Part shown: positions 42,556 through 50,823 of the stretch, piece by piece
Numbering within the stretch: the stretch's first letter is position 1
Layout of the letters: each line of letters starts with the position of its first letter
Assembly: GCA_023664345.1 (NCBI GenBank)
Contig: JAMPFQ010000005.1
Span: forward strand, 141,317 to 205,316
DNA: 64,000 nt
From: Lachnospiraceae bacterium
Lineage (GTDB): Bacteria > Bacillota > Clostridia > Lachnospirales > Lachnospiraceae
Reading direction: 5' to 3'
Notes under the pieces: model-generated
What the model saw: the letters and a program-made list of their open reading frames with translations, nothing else
What the model was told of the DNA's origin: nothing
The model's database searches: none
Translations under genes and position numbers: made by a program

Positions 42556-45500
42556 TCAAAGTTCTCCTTTCAGGAACTGGCAGGCGTTCATCAGCATATC
42601 AGGATTTTTCCCCGCGATAAAATAGTAGTCCATCTGAACCTCCTTTTCTGTGTGCAGGTAAGTGCCATATGTCGGCAGGTCACAGTAGATCACAGGGGCA
42701 TCAGAGGCGACCAGGATGCCATAACCCTGATTGGAGAACAGGAAGGGCAGTTCGTCCATGGCGGAGATATATCGTGCTGTTCTCCGTAGGGAGAGCGCTT
42801 TAGTGCCGCTGGGGCCAATGGCGAAAAGCTGTTCTTTTCTGGCGGGTTCCAAAAAGAGCCATGACTGCAATCCTCCGCCGGGAATAGGTTCCTGCTGCCT
42901 GCATTCCCTGTTGCGTTCCGCCAGCAAAAGCTTTTTGTTATGGTCAAGATAGCGGATCGCACCTGTCGATTTGTCTGCCTGAAGAATCAGTTCATCTGTA
43001 GAGAATGTGACCGTCTGCCCGGATTCTTTATAAAGCCAGAATTTCTCCAGTCTGTCCACTTTGATCTGTGGATGTATACCGTCTAAAAGTTTCCCGCCTT
43101 TTGCAAAAGTTATCCGAACAATGCCGCTGCCCACAGGTGAAAGCCGCAGGATGCCGTAGCGGCTCTGTAAATACAGACCGTCAGGCTGTTTCATCACCCA
43201 GCGCACGGCCAGATCGATCCTGGCATGCCCCGCGGGACGAAGCTTCTCGGTGGGAGGAAAGTCCCCGAAATCCGGATATCCGTTTTGGGAGGATATAGCG
43301 GTCACGTTCGTGGCAGGAAAGTGCGATTCGGGGCTTTGACGGGTGCAGGCGTCTGTCGGATCACTTTGACCAGCATGGTCACTATCTTTGCTTGGGGCAT
43401 TTTGGACTTGTTGACTGGTTGAGACATTTTGACCAAAACGGTCATTTTCCGCCGCTTTATTCTCGCGAGGCTTGTATCGGGGTTGTTGGCGCTGACGGTT
43501 GTTTCTATACACCTGCATGACGGACGCTGCAGGAGATGCAGCCCTCATTTCAGGTATGTTTTCTGGACTTGCGGCGACCGGACGGGGCTTTCTTGTGTTG
43601 TATGCATTTCCGTGAGTTCTCCCGGAAGCGTCTTTATTGCCTGGATTCCCTGACGGAACATTCCTCTGTATAAAGTTTTCTGAAACTGCTTTTTCCTGCG
43701 GAACCGCTTCGCCCGGCATCATTTCCGCCGCTTCCGGCACAGGATCCGCGATCAGCCTGGTGAGGTTTCCGGTATGCAGCACGCAGAGTTCGTGCAACGC
43801 TCTGGTGGCTGCTACATACAGAAGCTTTGCGTGTCCGTCATCCACAGGATATTCTTCCCTGGTGGGATTTAAAATCAGCACGGCGTCAAATTCCAGGCCT
43901 TTCGTATATTCCACCGGAAGCACTATGATGCCGTTGCCAAATTCGGCCTTTTCCGGGTCTGTCTCCATGATCTCGATCCGTTTCCCAAGTTCCCCGGCAG
44001 CCTTATCGGCGCTTTCCCGATCCCTGCATATGACGGCAATGGTAGGCAGGTCTTTTTCCTGCCATTCATGGCACTTTTGGACGACTGCCTGCCACAGTGC
44101 ATCGCCGTCCGGAACGGACTGCACCGTTACGGGCTCTCCATGGCGGATGATGGGTTCTACAGGATAGCGCACCGATTGCCCATGGTGCAGGATATCTGTG
44201 GCGAAATGGGAAATTTCTACCGTATTGCGATAGCTTTTTTTCAAAACGCCGAAGCTGGACATGGGATCGTTGTCCAGAAGAAGCTTTCTTAAGTCCTCCC
44301 AGTCGTTCAGCCCGAAACCAAAGCGGATATTCTGGGACACATCCCCCATGATGGTGTAAGTACAGTCCTTGATGCAGAAGTGCAGGCAGTGGTATACCAT
44401 CATTCCGAAATCCTGTGCCTCGTCGATCACAATGTGGTGCGCCTCGCTGATGACATCTGTCTCCTTGGTGCGCTTATAAATATAAGCCAGCGCCGCCAGA
44501 TCGTAGATGTCAAACTCATTGCCGGGAAGCGTGATCGGCATATCCGCGTCGGGGCTGCAGCCGGGCGCTTTCGTCTGTAGGTGATCGATCGTTTCGCTGT
44601 TGGCAGGCAGGGACGCCTGCTCTTTGAGGAAATCGTCATACAGCCTGTAGGTGGACCGTTTCCAGTTCCTGCCGCCATAACGGTTCCGATAAGCTTTCAG
44701 GATGGCTTTCCGCTCGGCCTCCGTGTATTTGATGCCTTTTCCCAGAAATTCATCTTTCACCCTGGTCAGCAGCCGCTCGTTCAGCATGTTGATCTTGCTC
44801 TGGATGGAAACATGGGGATTCTGCCGGATATACCGTTCCACAGCCTGTCCGTCCATCAAAAGTATCAGCGCACTCTCGTCAGGCGTTTCCCCGCCGCTCC
44901 TGTCATAGATCCCGGATCGGCCGTTCTCGATCCCCTCGACGAACTGTCTGGGGTTTAGATAGATGGATTTTGTGGAGATCATATCCCGTTCCAGCCTGTC
45001 ACAAAACCGCTCCAACGCGTGAAACCAGCCGTCCGTTCCCTTGATGTTTCCGCTGTCCGCGTTCTGCGCTTTTTTGCGGATGTGGTATTTTTTCCCATCC
45101 CAGTCCTCGTAAAGCAGCCTGACGAAAAGCTGTTCCATGGTCATCTGGTGTACGCCGCGGACGTCCAGGCTGGGCAGGACGCCGGTGATGTAATTTAACA
45201 GGATACGGTTGCTGCCCACAATATAAAAGTCCCTGGGCTGGAAGCGTTCCGCGTAATTATACAGGATAAAGGAGATCCGGTGCATGGCCACGGTGGTCTT
45301 CCCGGAACCCGCCACTCCCTGTACGATCATATTGTGGTAAGGGGACTTGCGGATGATGTCATTCTGTTCTTTCTGGATGGTAGCGACGATCTCGCCCAGC
45401 ACGGCCTGCTTGTTCTTTGCCAGATATTTGGTGAGCAGGTCGTCATTGGAGATCACCTCGCTGTCAAAATAATCCAGAAGTTTTCCCTGTTCGATCTCGT

Positions 45501-45981
45501 AAGTGCGTTTTAACCGCAGGTCTATCCACAGGGGAGCGCCGCCGGGGGAGGGGTAACTGCATCTTCCCAGGCCGTTTTCGTAGTAGGCGTTGGCCACGGG
45601 GGCACGCCAGTCGATCACTTCCTGATGGGTGGAGTCCCGGGAGATGCCGCCTTTGCCGATATAAAGGGATTCCTCTTTGCCCAGGGCCTCGTCATGGAAG
45701 CAGATGCGCCCGAAATAAGGCTTGTTCGCAGCCCTTTCGTTCCGCTCCAGGGCGCGCTTCATGTGGTCGTGCAGGGTGATGGTGTTGTTCAGGATCACAT
45801 ACACCTCGGCGTCATTATCGTGGTAATGTTCCAGCATCTCGTCAATATTTTCTTTCATTTCCCGAACCTGACGACCATAGCTATCCATGTTCGCATGGAT
45901 CACATCGAGTGTCTCTTTCAGGTGCTTCTCCTCGTCTTCGCGGGAGGTTCCCTGAACGTGCTTTTGCTCTTCAAGTTTCAT
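42556..45981 (-). CDS. helD: HelD-type superfamily 1 helicase with GH31-N-like C-terminal domain
   Basis: A 1141-residue protein. The N-terminal coiled coil (residues 1-90) and the UvrD/HelD motor match HelD, which clears stalled RNA polymerase: Walker A 'VQGVAGSGKTTVAMHR', Walker B 'HHIVIDEAQDF', motif III/IV 'DVSQNIRFGFGLNDW', motif VI 'YVAATRALHEL'. The motor ends near residue 740. A disordered linker of about 170 residues follows. Residues about 921-1141 then form a domain resembling the N-terminal beta-sandwich of GH31 glycosidases ('EQLFAIGPSGTKALSLRRTA', 'PFLFSNQGYGILVASDAPV', 'MDYYFIAGKNPDMLM'). No GH31 catalytic barrel follows. AAAGGAG precedes the ATG. Confidence 0.88.
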   Translation of the reverse strand: MKLEEQKHVQGTSREDEEKHLKETLDVIHANMDSYGRQVREMKENIDEMLEHYHDNDAEVYVILNNTITLHDHMKRALERNERAANKPYFGRICFHDEALGKEESLYIGKGGISRDSTHQEVIDWRAPVANAYYENGLGRCSYPSPGGAPLWIDLRLKRTYEIEQGKLLDYFDSEVISNDDLLTKYLAKNKQAVLGEIVATIQKEQNDIIRKSPYHNMIVQGVAGSGKTTVAMHRISFILYNYAERFQPRDFYIVGSNRILLNYITGVLPSLDVRGVHQMTMEQLFVRLLYEDWDGKKYHIRKKAQNADSGNIKGTDGWFHALERFCDRLERDMISTKSIYLNPRQFVEGIENGRSGIYDRSGGETPDESALILLMDGQAVERYIRQNPHVSIQSKINMLNERLLTRVKDEFLGKGIKYTEAERKAILKAYRNRYGGRNWKRSTYRLYDDFLKEQASLPANSETIDHLQTKAPGCSPDADMPITLPGNEFDIYDLAALAYIYKRTKETDVISEAHHIVIDEAQDFGMMVYHCLHFCIKDCTYTIMGDVSQNIRFGFGLNDWEDLRKLLLDNDPMSSFGVLKKSYRNTVEISHFATDILHHGQSVRYPVEPIIRHGEPVTVQSVPDGDALWQAVVQKCHEWQEKDLPTIAVICRDRESADKAAGELGKRIEIMETDPEKAEFGNGIIVLPVEYTKGLEFDAVLILNPTREEYPVDDGHAKLLYVAATRALHELCVLHTGNLTRLIADPVPEAAEMMPGEAVPQEKAVSENFIQRNVPSGNPGNKDASGRTHGNAYNTRKPRPVAASPENIPEMRAASPAASVMQVYRNNRQRQQPRYKPRENKAAENDRFGQNVSTSQQVQNAPSKDSDHAGQSDPTDACTRQSPESHFPATNVTAISSQNGYPDFGDFPPTEKLRPAGHARIDLAVRWVMKQPDGLYLQSRYGILRLSPVGSGIVRITFAKGGKLLDGIHPQIKVDRLEKFWLYKESGQTVTFSTDELILQADKSTGAIRYLDHNKKLLLAERNRECRQQEPIPGGGLQSWLFLEPARKEQLFAIGPSGTKALSLRRTARYISAMDELPFLFSNQGYGILVASDAPVIYCDLPTYGTYLHTEKEVQMDYYFIAGKNPDMLMNACQFLKGEL

Positions 45982-46074
45982 TTGGTGCTCCTTTCTGTGG
46001 GTGATCGTTCAAAGCTAAGGGACGGAGGCGTGCCGTTCCCTTGGCGCCAGCTCACCGGACGCCACCGGTGCTGA

Positions 46075-46097
46075 ACTGTTACAACTGTACTAACAGT
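46075..46097. promoter_or_regulatory. Inverted repeat between divergent helD and sigma gene
   Basis: ACTGTTA (46075-46081) and TAACAGT (46091-46097) flank nine bases in the 327-nt intergenic region, upstream of the sigma-gene promoter and on the helD 5' side. This is a candidate operator. The remainder of the gap holds no gene I can support. Confidence 0.4.
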
Positions 46098-46120
46098 GTA
46101 TCAAAAACAAAAAATAATAC

Positions 46121-46149
46121 TAGACTTTTCTTTTCCCATATGTTATCAT
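46121..46149 (+). promoter_or_regulatory. Candidate promoter for ECF sigma gene
   Basis: TAGACT (46121-46126) and TATCAT (46144-46149) have 17-bp spacing. The resulting leader is about 150 nt. Confidence 0.5.
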
Positions 46150-46308
46150 ACATACTGAAGTTTGACCTGGATCACAGAACACCCCATCAGCTATTGCAGG
46201 CAGCCGGAGGAGCCGCCAGCGCAATGGCTTTTTTTGATTTTCTTTGTAACATTTTCCGTTCTCGACCGTTATTGATACAGCAGCCGGATACAAGGGAGGT
46301 GAAAAGCA

Positions 46309-46815
46309 GTGCGCGATATGGATTTTGACAGCATTTACCGGAATTATTTCAGGGACGTCTATTTCTATATCTACGGCATCGCCCGCAGCGAGAGCCTGGC
46401 GGAGGAGATCACCCAGGAGACGTTTGTGAAAGCCCTGAAAGCGATCGACGGTTTTGACGGCGGGAAAGATATCAGGGCATGGCTTTTCACCATAGCCAGA
46501 AATACCTTTTACACCTGCTGCAGGCGGCGGAAGATTTACGCGGAACAGCCCCTGGACGAGAATACCGACGCGCCGGGGCCGTCCCTGGTGGATCGGATCG
46601 TTGATGAGGAGACCGCTTTTTGCATCCATCGGTTCCTGCATGAAATGAGAGAACCCTATAAAGAGGTCTTTACGCTGCGGGTATTCGGGGAACTTTCCTA
46701 CGAGCGGATCGGAACGCTGTTCGGCAAAAGCGCAGGCTGGGCCCGCGTCATATTTTACCGGGCAAAGAAGCAGATCAATGATTATCTGGAACAAATTGCC
46801 GCAAACGGCAATTGA
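46309..46815 (+). CDS. ECF-type RNA polymerase sigma factor
   Basis: A 168-residue sigma factor. Region 2 is visible in 'YFYIYGIARSESLAEEITQE' and 'FTIARNTFYTCCRR'. Region 4 is visible in 'PYKEVFTLRVFGELSYERIG' and 'FGKSAGWARVIFYRAKKQIN'. The start is GTG, nine bases after GGAGG. The last seven codons (EQIAANGN) are encoded by a hairpin-forming 28-bp sequence that is repeated before the next gene. Its partner is the zinc-finger anti-sigma factor 158 nt downstream. Confidence 0.92.
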   Translation: MRDMDFDSIYRNYFRDVYFYIYGIARSESLAEEITQETFVKALKAIDGFDGGKDIRAWLFTIARNTFYTCCRRRKIYAEQPLDENTDAPGPSLVDRIVDEETAFCIHRFLHEMREPYKEVFTLRVFGELSYERIGTLFGKSAGWARVIFYRAKKQINDYLEQIAANGN

Positions 46816-46967
46816 AAAAACAGTCTCGAAACGGGAAGCACAATGTGCCAGAGAGCGGCACATGGAAGGATTTTCAGACGCTTTGGCGGCTGAAGAATCC
46901 TTCCCCACCAAGGGGACTGAAGTGCAGAGAACGGAACAAATTGCCGCAAACGGCAATTGAATAGAGG
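46788..46967 (+). repeat. Duplicated hairpin sequence between sigma and anti-sigma genes
   Basis: A 28-bp sequence at 46788-46815 recurs identically at 46933-46960. Each copy contains AATTGCCG-CAAA-CGGCAATT. The first ends the sigma gene. The second lies just before the anti-sigma ribosome site, with CAGAGAACGGAA on its 5' side as in the element at 11419. Between them are further hairpins: ATGTGCC/GGCACAT and GAAGGATT/AATCCTTC. Confidence 0.8.
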
Positions 46968-46973
46968 TGTATC

Positions 46974-47666
46974 ATGATGAACGAAATAAACTGTAGTATC
47001 ATAAAAGATCTTCTTCCGCTGTATATAGATGATGTGGTGAGCGCGGAGACGAGAGGTTTTATGGAGGCGCATCTAGCCCATTGTGAAACCTGCAGACAGG
47101 AATACGAGAAGCTCTCCCAAAATGCAGCGGTAGCGGATAATGCCGCCGTCAGGCTGAGAGAAGCCGCCCCGCTCCGTTCCCTGAAAAAGCGCCTGCAGCG
47201 AAAAAGGGCATTGCTGGTATCTGCGGCGCTGATTCTCCTTATCCTTGCCATAGTGCCCTTGCCCGTAAAGATCAGCCGTACCCTGGACGGCGTCCGCTGG
47301 GAGGGCGGCACAGGGCAGCCCCTGGAGGAATGTCGGGTGACGGTGGACGGATGGTATTACCGCTATCTGCTGAAAGACAGTTTTTTCAAGGGAGACATCA
47401 GCTTTACAACGGCGGAGGGGACGGTTTCCTATCATGCGCCAAACGTCACTTTGGGCCGCGACGCCATGTACCGGGACAGGGGCGGTTCCGCCACTGTATA
47501 CGATGCGGCGCCAAACCGGATGAGGGCCTTGGGATACCTGGCCGTCACAGGGAATTTTAAAGAAATCTTCATCCGCTCGGAGGAATGGAATTTTGCGGCT
47601 CCGGCGGAGAACCTGGAAGAGGCGCTGGAACTGGCGGGAGAACTCACCGTGGGAGAGTGGTATTGA
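46974..47666 (+). CDS. Zinc-finger anti-sigma factor
   Basis: A 230-residue single-pass membrane protein. The cytosolic N-terminus carries a ZAS/zf-HC2 motif: C7 in 'EINCSIIKDLLPLYIDD', then the HxxxCxxC in 'HLAHCETCRQEYEKL'. A helix follows at about residues 80-98 ('ALLVSAALILLILAIVPLPV'), then an extracellular domain ending 'LAGELTVGEWY'. It should hold the upstream sigma factor inactive until an envelope signal releases it. AGAGG lies six bases before ATG 46974, and a conserved hairpin directly precedes it. Confidence 0.9.
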   Translation: MMNEINCSIIKDLLPLYIDDVVSAETRGFMEAHLAHCETCRQEYEKLSQNAAVADNAAVRLREAAPLRSLKKRLQRKRALLVSAALILLILAIVPLPVKISRTLDGVRWEGGTGQPLEECRVTVDGWYYRYLLKDSFFKGDISFTTAEGTVSYHAPNVTLGRDAMYRDRGGSATVYDAAPNRMRALGYLAVTGNFKEIFIRSEEWNFAAPAENLEEALELAGELTVGEWY

Positions 47667-47683
47667 ACCGCCGCTGGCTTTGA

Positions 47684-47714
47684 TTACATTTTTTCATACG
47701 TTTCGTTACATTTT
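47684..47714 (+). promoter_or_regulatory. Candidate LytTR direct-repeat site
   Basis: TTACATTTT occurs at 47684 and again at 47706, exactly 22 bp (two helical turns) apart, upstream of a GATATAG -10-like sequence and the LytTR regulator gene. LytTR proteins bind such phased direct repeats. TTACATTT recurs at 49976 before the next transcription unit, at nearly the same distance from GATATAA. Confidence 0.5.
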
Positions 47715-47767
47715 GCCCCAGATTTTCCGGAAAACTACCGATATAGATAGGGAGGAGAACGAGAGGC

Positions 47768-48478
47768 ATGAACATAGGAATTTGTGACGATGAAAAGGAG
47801 ATCTGTCTGCAGATCAAAAAACTGATCCTGACAATGGCGCCTGAAAGCCAGGTGGTATGCTATTGTTCCGGGAAACAGCTTCTGGCTGAGAGACAGCGCT
47901 TTGATATACTTTTTCTGGATATACAGATGTCCGATACCAACGGAATGGACATAGCAAAGACACTGCGGGAGCGAAAGGAAGACACGGTCCTGATCTTTGT
48001 GACCGCGCTGAAGGAATATGTTTTTGAGGCCTTTGACGTGTCGGCCTTTCATTATCTGCTGAAACCGTTGGTGAAAGACAAGTTCAGCAGTGTGTTCCAG
48101 GAGGCGTTAAAGGAAGCGGAGAAGCGCATCCGTGGCAGGGAGGAATCCCTTTTTTTCCAGACGAAATCAAGGAGTTTTACCCTCTTAAAGAGCGAGATAA
48201 TCTATGTGGAGAACTGCAGGCGCAAGGTGGACATCCATACCCTGAACCAGACGGAGACCATCTATGCCACCATGGCCCACATGGAGGAACTGCTGGGGGA
48301 TGGCTTCTTCCGATGCCACAGGGGGTATCTGGTGAATATGGCGTATATCGCCCAGTACAGCGCGGACAGTATCTTTTTGAACAATGGCGAGACCATTTAC
48401 CTTTCAAAGGAAAAATACAACGACTTTGTAACCGCTTACATGAACTTTTTGAAACAGGAAGGAGTTTCCTGTGTCTGA
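47768..48478 (+). CDS. LytTR-family response regulator
   Basis: A 236-residue regulator. The receiver has D7-D8, phospho-acceptor D51 in 'ILFLDIQM' and 'HYLLKPL'. The LytTR DNA-binding domain has 'SEIIYVENCRRKVDIHT' and 'FRCHRGYLVNMAYI'. GGGAGGAGAACG lies upstream of the ATG. It overlaps the kinase gene by eight bases. Direct repeats upstream suggest autoregulation, and a matching half-site lies before the gene at 50224. Confidence 0.92.
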   Translation: MNIGICDDEKEICLQIKKLILTMAPESQVVCYCSGKQLLAERQRFDILFLDIQMSDTNGMDIAKTLRERKEDTVLIFVTALKEYVFEAFDVSAFHYLLKPLVKDKFSSVFQEALKEAEKRIRGREESLFFQTKSRSFTLLKSEIIYVENCRRKVDIHTLNQTETIYATMAHMEELLGDGFFRCHRGYLVNMAYIAQYSADSIFLNNGETIYLSKEKYNDFVTAYMNFLKQEGVSCV

Positions 48479-49946
48479 AACTTATTACCTGAGCATTGAA
48501 GTGATGAGTTTTGTCATGCGGGTCATATGGTCCGTGATCTTATGTCTCATGTACCGTCACTTTTTCAGATTAAGATTCCGTCCCGGATCCCGGTGGATGA
48601 TATTTCTCCCCGGGGTTTTGTGGTTTGCGGTCAAACAGATCCTGGATGTTTTTATCGTGGTCTCCCTGGCAACGCCTGCGGAAAGCATGAAAAGCCTTTT
48701 TAAGCAGCTGTTGGTCTACGGGATCCTGCTTTTGTTCTCTTTTCTGTTCTATCAGGGGAGCAGGAAGCAGCTTTTCCTGGTTACCATGCTGTTTGCGGCG
48801 GTCAGTGAGACAGGGCGTTTCCTCTCGTTTTCTCTTTCCGTCTTCTGGAGTAAGGCCATGGACCTCAGCAACCAGTGGTTTGAGCGCAATTATACCACGG
48901 TGGCGTTGGAGGATTATATGTCCCTGATAGAACTTCTGGCATTCCTTCAGCAATTGTCCTATACGCTGATCTTTCTTGCGGTCATATATGGCACGTTCCG
49001 CTATGTGCGCAGGATCTTTAAGAACCGGGAACTGCCCGTCCACAGGACGGAATTCCTGTTCCTGTTGTTTCCCTGTGCAAGCAGTTTCCTGCTGTGCACG
49101 CTGCTTCGGACTATTATGTTTACGTTTAACACGGGGGACGTGATGCCAAAGACGCTGTTTGAGGCGTTTCCCCTGCTCATAGGCATTGTCCCGCTGCTGC
49201 TGGTCCTGTGCCTGTTTTCCGTGCTCTATAGCATGAAGCTGTACCAGGAAATGCTGACCCTGAACGAGGAGCGCAACAGGAGGGCGGTGCTGGAAAAGCA
49301 GGTCGTCAGCATGGAGGAACATGCCAGGGAATTGGAACGCATCTATTCCGGCGTCCGTTCCATGAAGCATGATATGAAGAACCAGCTGGCGGTGCTGGAA
49401 AACCTGATCGGGCGGCGGGACGGCGGGGAGGAAATCCCCGGTTATCTGGAGCAGCTGGGCCGGACGCTGGGGAAGCTGGACATTCCGTTCCAGACGGGCA
49501 GCACGGTGGTGGATTCCCTGCTCTTCATGAAATATCATGAAGCCTGCGAGAAGCTTCCGGGAATCTGTTTTGAGGCGGAAAGCCTGATCTTTCCGAAAGA
49601 GTGCAGGATCCAGCCCACGGATCTGTGCATTATCCTGGGGAATGCGCTGGATAATGCCATAGAAGCCTGCGAGAGACCGGGCGCAGGTGCAAGCGGATGT
49701 TTTATCCGCCTGTCTTCCCGCAGCCGACAGGATATGTTTCTTCTGACAGTGGAGAACAGTTTTAACGGAGAACTGAAGATCAGCCGCGGGAGCGCTTTTC
49801 CCGCCACCACCAAGGCCGACGGCGAGGCTCACGGCATCGGAATGCACAACATCAGGACAGCCGCCGAGCGGTATCGGGGCGGAGTGTCCTGGGAGGCGGA
49901 GAAAAATAAGTTTGTGCTTACGGTGATGTTGAACAATAGCCTGTAA
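48471..49946 (+). CDS. GHKL sensor histidine kinase (AgrC-like)
   Basis: A 491-residue kinase. The N-terminal 260 residues are a multi-helix membrane sensor ('VMRVIWSVILCLMY', 'FLPGVLWFAVKQILDVFIVV', 'LIFLAVIYGTFRYV', 'PLLIGIVPLLLVLCLFSVLY'). A coiled coil and the kinase core follow: histidine in 'RSMKHDMKNQLAVL', N-box 'IILGNALDNAIEAC', G-box 'AHGIGMHNIRTA'. The start is GTG behind GGAAGGAG, overlapping the regulator. Kinases of this class usually detect peptides. No AgrB/AgrD pair is adjacent. Confidence 0.92.
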   Translation: MSETYYLSIEVMSFVMRVIWSVILCLMYRHFFRLRFRPGSRWMIFLPGVLWFAVKQILDVFIVVSLATPAESMKSLFKQLLVYGILLLFSFLFYQGSRKQLFLVTMLFAAVSETGRFLSFSLSVFWSKAMDLSNQWFERNYTTVALEDYMSLIELLAFLQQLSYTLIFLAVIYGTFRYVRRIFKNRELPVHRTEFLFLLFPCASSFLLCTLLRTIMFTFNTGDVMPKTLFEAFPLLIGIVPLLLVLCLFSVLYSMKLYQEMLTLNEERNRRAVLEKQVVSMEEHARELERIYSGVRSMKHDMKNQLAVLENLIGRRDGGEEIPGYLEQLGRTLGKLDIPFQTGSTVVDSLLFMKYHEACEKLPGICFEAESLIFPKECRIQPTDLCIILGNALDNAIEACERPGAGASGCFIRLSSRSRQDMFLLTVENSFNGELKISRGSAFPATTKADGEAHGIGMHNIRTAAERYRGGVSWEAEKNKFVLTVMLNNSL

Positions 49947-49975
49947 AGCGTTCATTCCGATCATAGGCGGCTTGG

Positions 49976-50016
49976 TTACATTTGACTTGTTTGCGGGATG
50001 TTTTCCCCGATATAAT
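49976..50016 (+). promoter_or_regulatory. Promoter with LytTR-like half-site
   Basis: TTACATTT (49976-49983) lies just before TTGTTT (49987-49992) and TATAAT (50011-50016), which have an 18-bp spacer. The weak -35 would need an activator, which fits control by the LytTR pair just upstream. Confidence 0.5.
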
Positions 50017-50044
50017 ATGTGTCAGCAAAAAGAATGGGTTTTCA

Positions 50045-50174
50045 TTCCCGCGGGCAATGAGCCAAGTGCCATGCTTGCATGAGCATTTGGCGAATGCCGC
50101 GAGGGTCACATACCCCGCTGCTCTGCAGCGTTGCAAGCTTGATGTTACGTTGCTTGCAGCGGGGTTGTTGATTC
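50045..50174 (+). repeat. 130-bp structured dispersed repeat, copy 1
   Basis: The element lies in the 5' leader of the gene at 50224. It contains a variable hairpin (GCCAAGTGC pairing with GCATTTGGC), the conserved core GCCGCGAGGGTCA, then CCCCGCTGC pairing with GCAGCGGGG, ending TTGATT. The same order of parts recurs at 62268-62402. It has no coding potential. Confidence 0.7.
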
Positions 50175-50223
50175 AGACGGCGTAAAATGACGATCATAAA
50201 CGAGGAAAGGAGAGGCGTGGAGC

Positions 50224-50646
50224 ATGGGATATAATCTATTCGGATACAATTTCATGAATGCGGGCGGCTATGATCCTTATGGCATGAATATGACAAATTC
50301 GCTGTACATGATGAACTTCTATGAGCAGCTGAAAAAATATTATGCCGGGAACGCCGATAAGGCAGCGGGCAGCGGCGGGAGCACAGCTGCAGGCCAGGGA
50401 ATCTCAGGCGTATCTTCCACCGATTTCCAGACGGCTTTTCAGGAAGCGTTCCGCAAGGCGCTGCAGGAATCCATGGGAATCGCGGACAGTGCGCAGACTG
50501 CGTCGCAGACGGAGTCCGGCGCCGGAAAAACTGCTTCGGGGACGGGATCAGACCGCAGTGTTTCCGCCCAGAGGGTCTATCAGACCATGAACAGTTATTG
50601 CAGCCATCCGTCACATATCTGGACATCGAATTTCGTGAGGAGTTGA
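50224..50646 (+). CDS. Unknown Tyr/Met/Gly-rich small protein
   Basis: A 140-residue protein with AAAGGAGAGG before its ATG. The N-terminus is rich in Tyr, Asn, Met and Gly (MGYNLFGYNFMNAGGYDPYG). The middle contains a short amphipathic helix ('DFQTAFQEAFRKALQESMG'), and the C-terminal half is Ser/Ala/Gly/Thr-rich. No signal peptide or membrane helix is visible, and I recognise no family. It is the first gene after a LytTR-like site and promoter, with a 200-nt structured leader. That makes it a candidate output of the two-component pair. Confidence 0.6.
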   Translation: MGYNLFGYNFMNAGGYDPYGMNMTNSLYMMNFYEQLKKYYAGNADKAAGSGGSTAAGQGISGVSSTDFQTAFQEAFRKALQESMGIADSAQTASQTESGAGKTASGTGSDRSVSAQRVYQTMNSYCSHPSHIWTSNFVRS

Positions 50647-50792
50647 TGCGATATATCTGTGAGGCAGTTTGTGCAGAAGCGTCGCAGGCAATGCCTCACT
50701 AACATTCATCCGTAATCAAACGCTTCAAAAACGAGGAGTAGATTGAAAAAACAGAGTTTTTTCAATCACAAATTTGTGCCTGTGGCCCAAAT

Positions 50793-50820
50793 TCGCAGGT
50801 TACAGAAAGGCATGGTTACT
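50793..50820 (+). repeat. Repeated leader sequence, copy 1
   Basis: TCGCAGGTTACAGAAAGGCA followed by TGGTTACT lies immediately before ATG 50824. A matching sequence lies before ATG 56818, and a partial copy is at 56702-56719. Confidence 0.75.
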
Positions 50821-50823
50821 ATT

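Noticed and set aside
46778-46960. A 60-codon frame spanning the sigma/anti-sigma gap.
   Set aside because: It runs through both copies of the hairpin repeat in different frames and has no ribosome site, so the signal is the repeat.
50743-50823. TTG start that would extend the FliD-C-like protein by 27 residues.
   Set aside because: The TTG lies inside a perfect 12-bp hairpin (50741-50767), and the added residues look like translated leader; ATG 50824 fits better.
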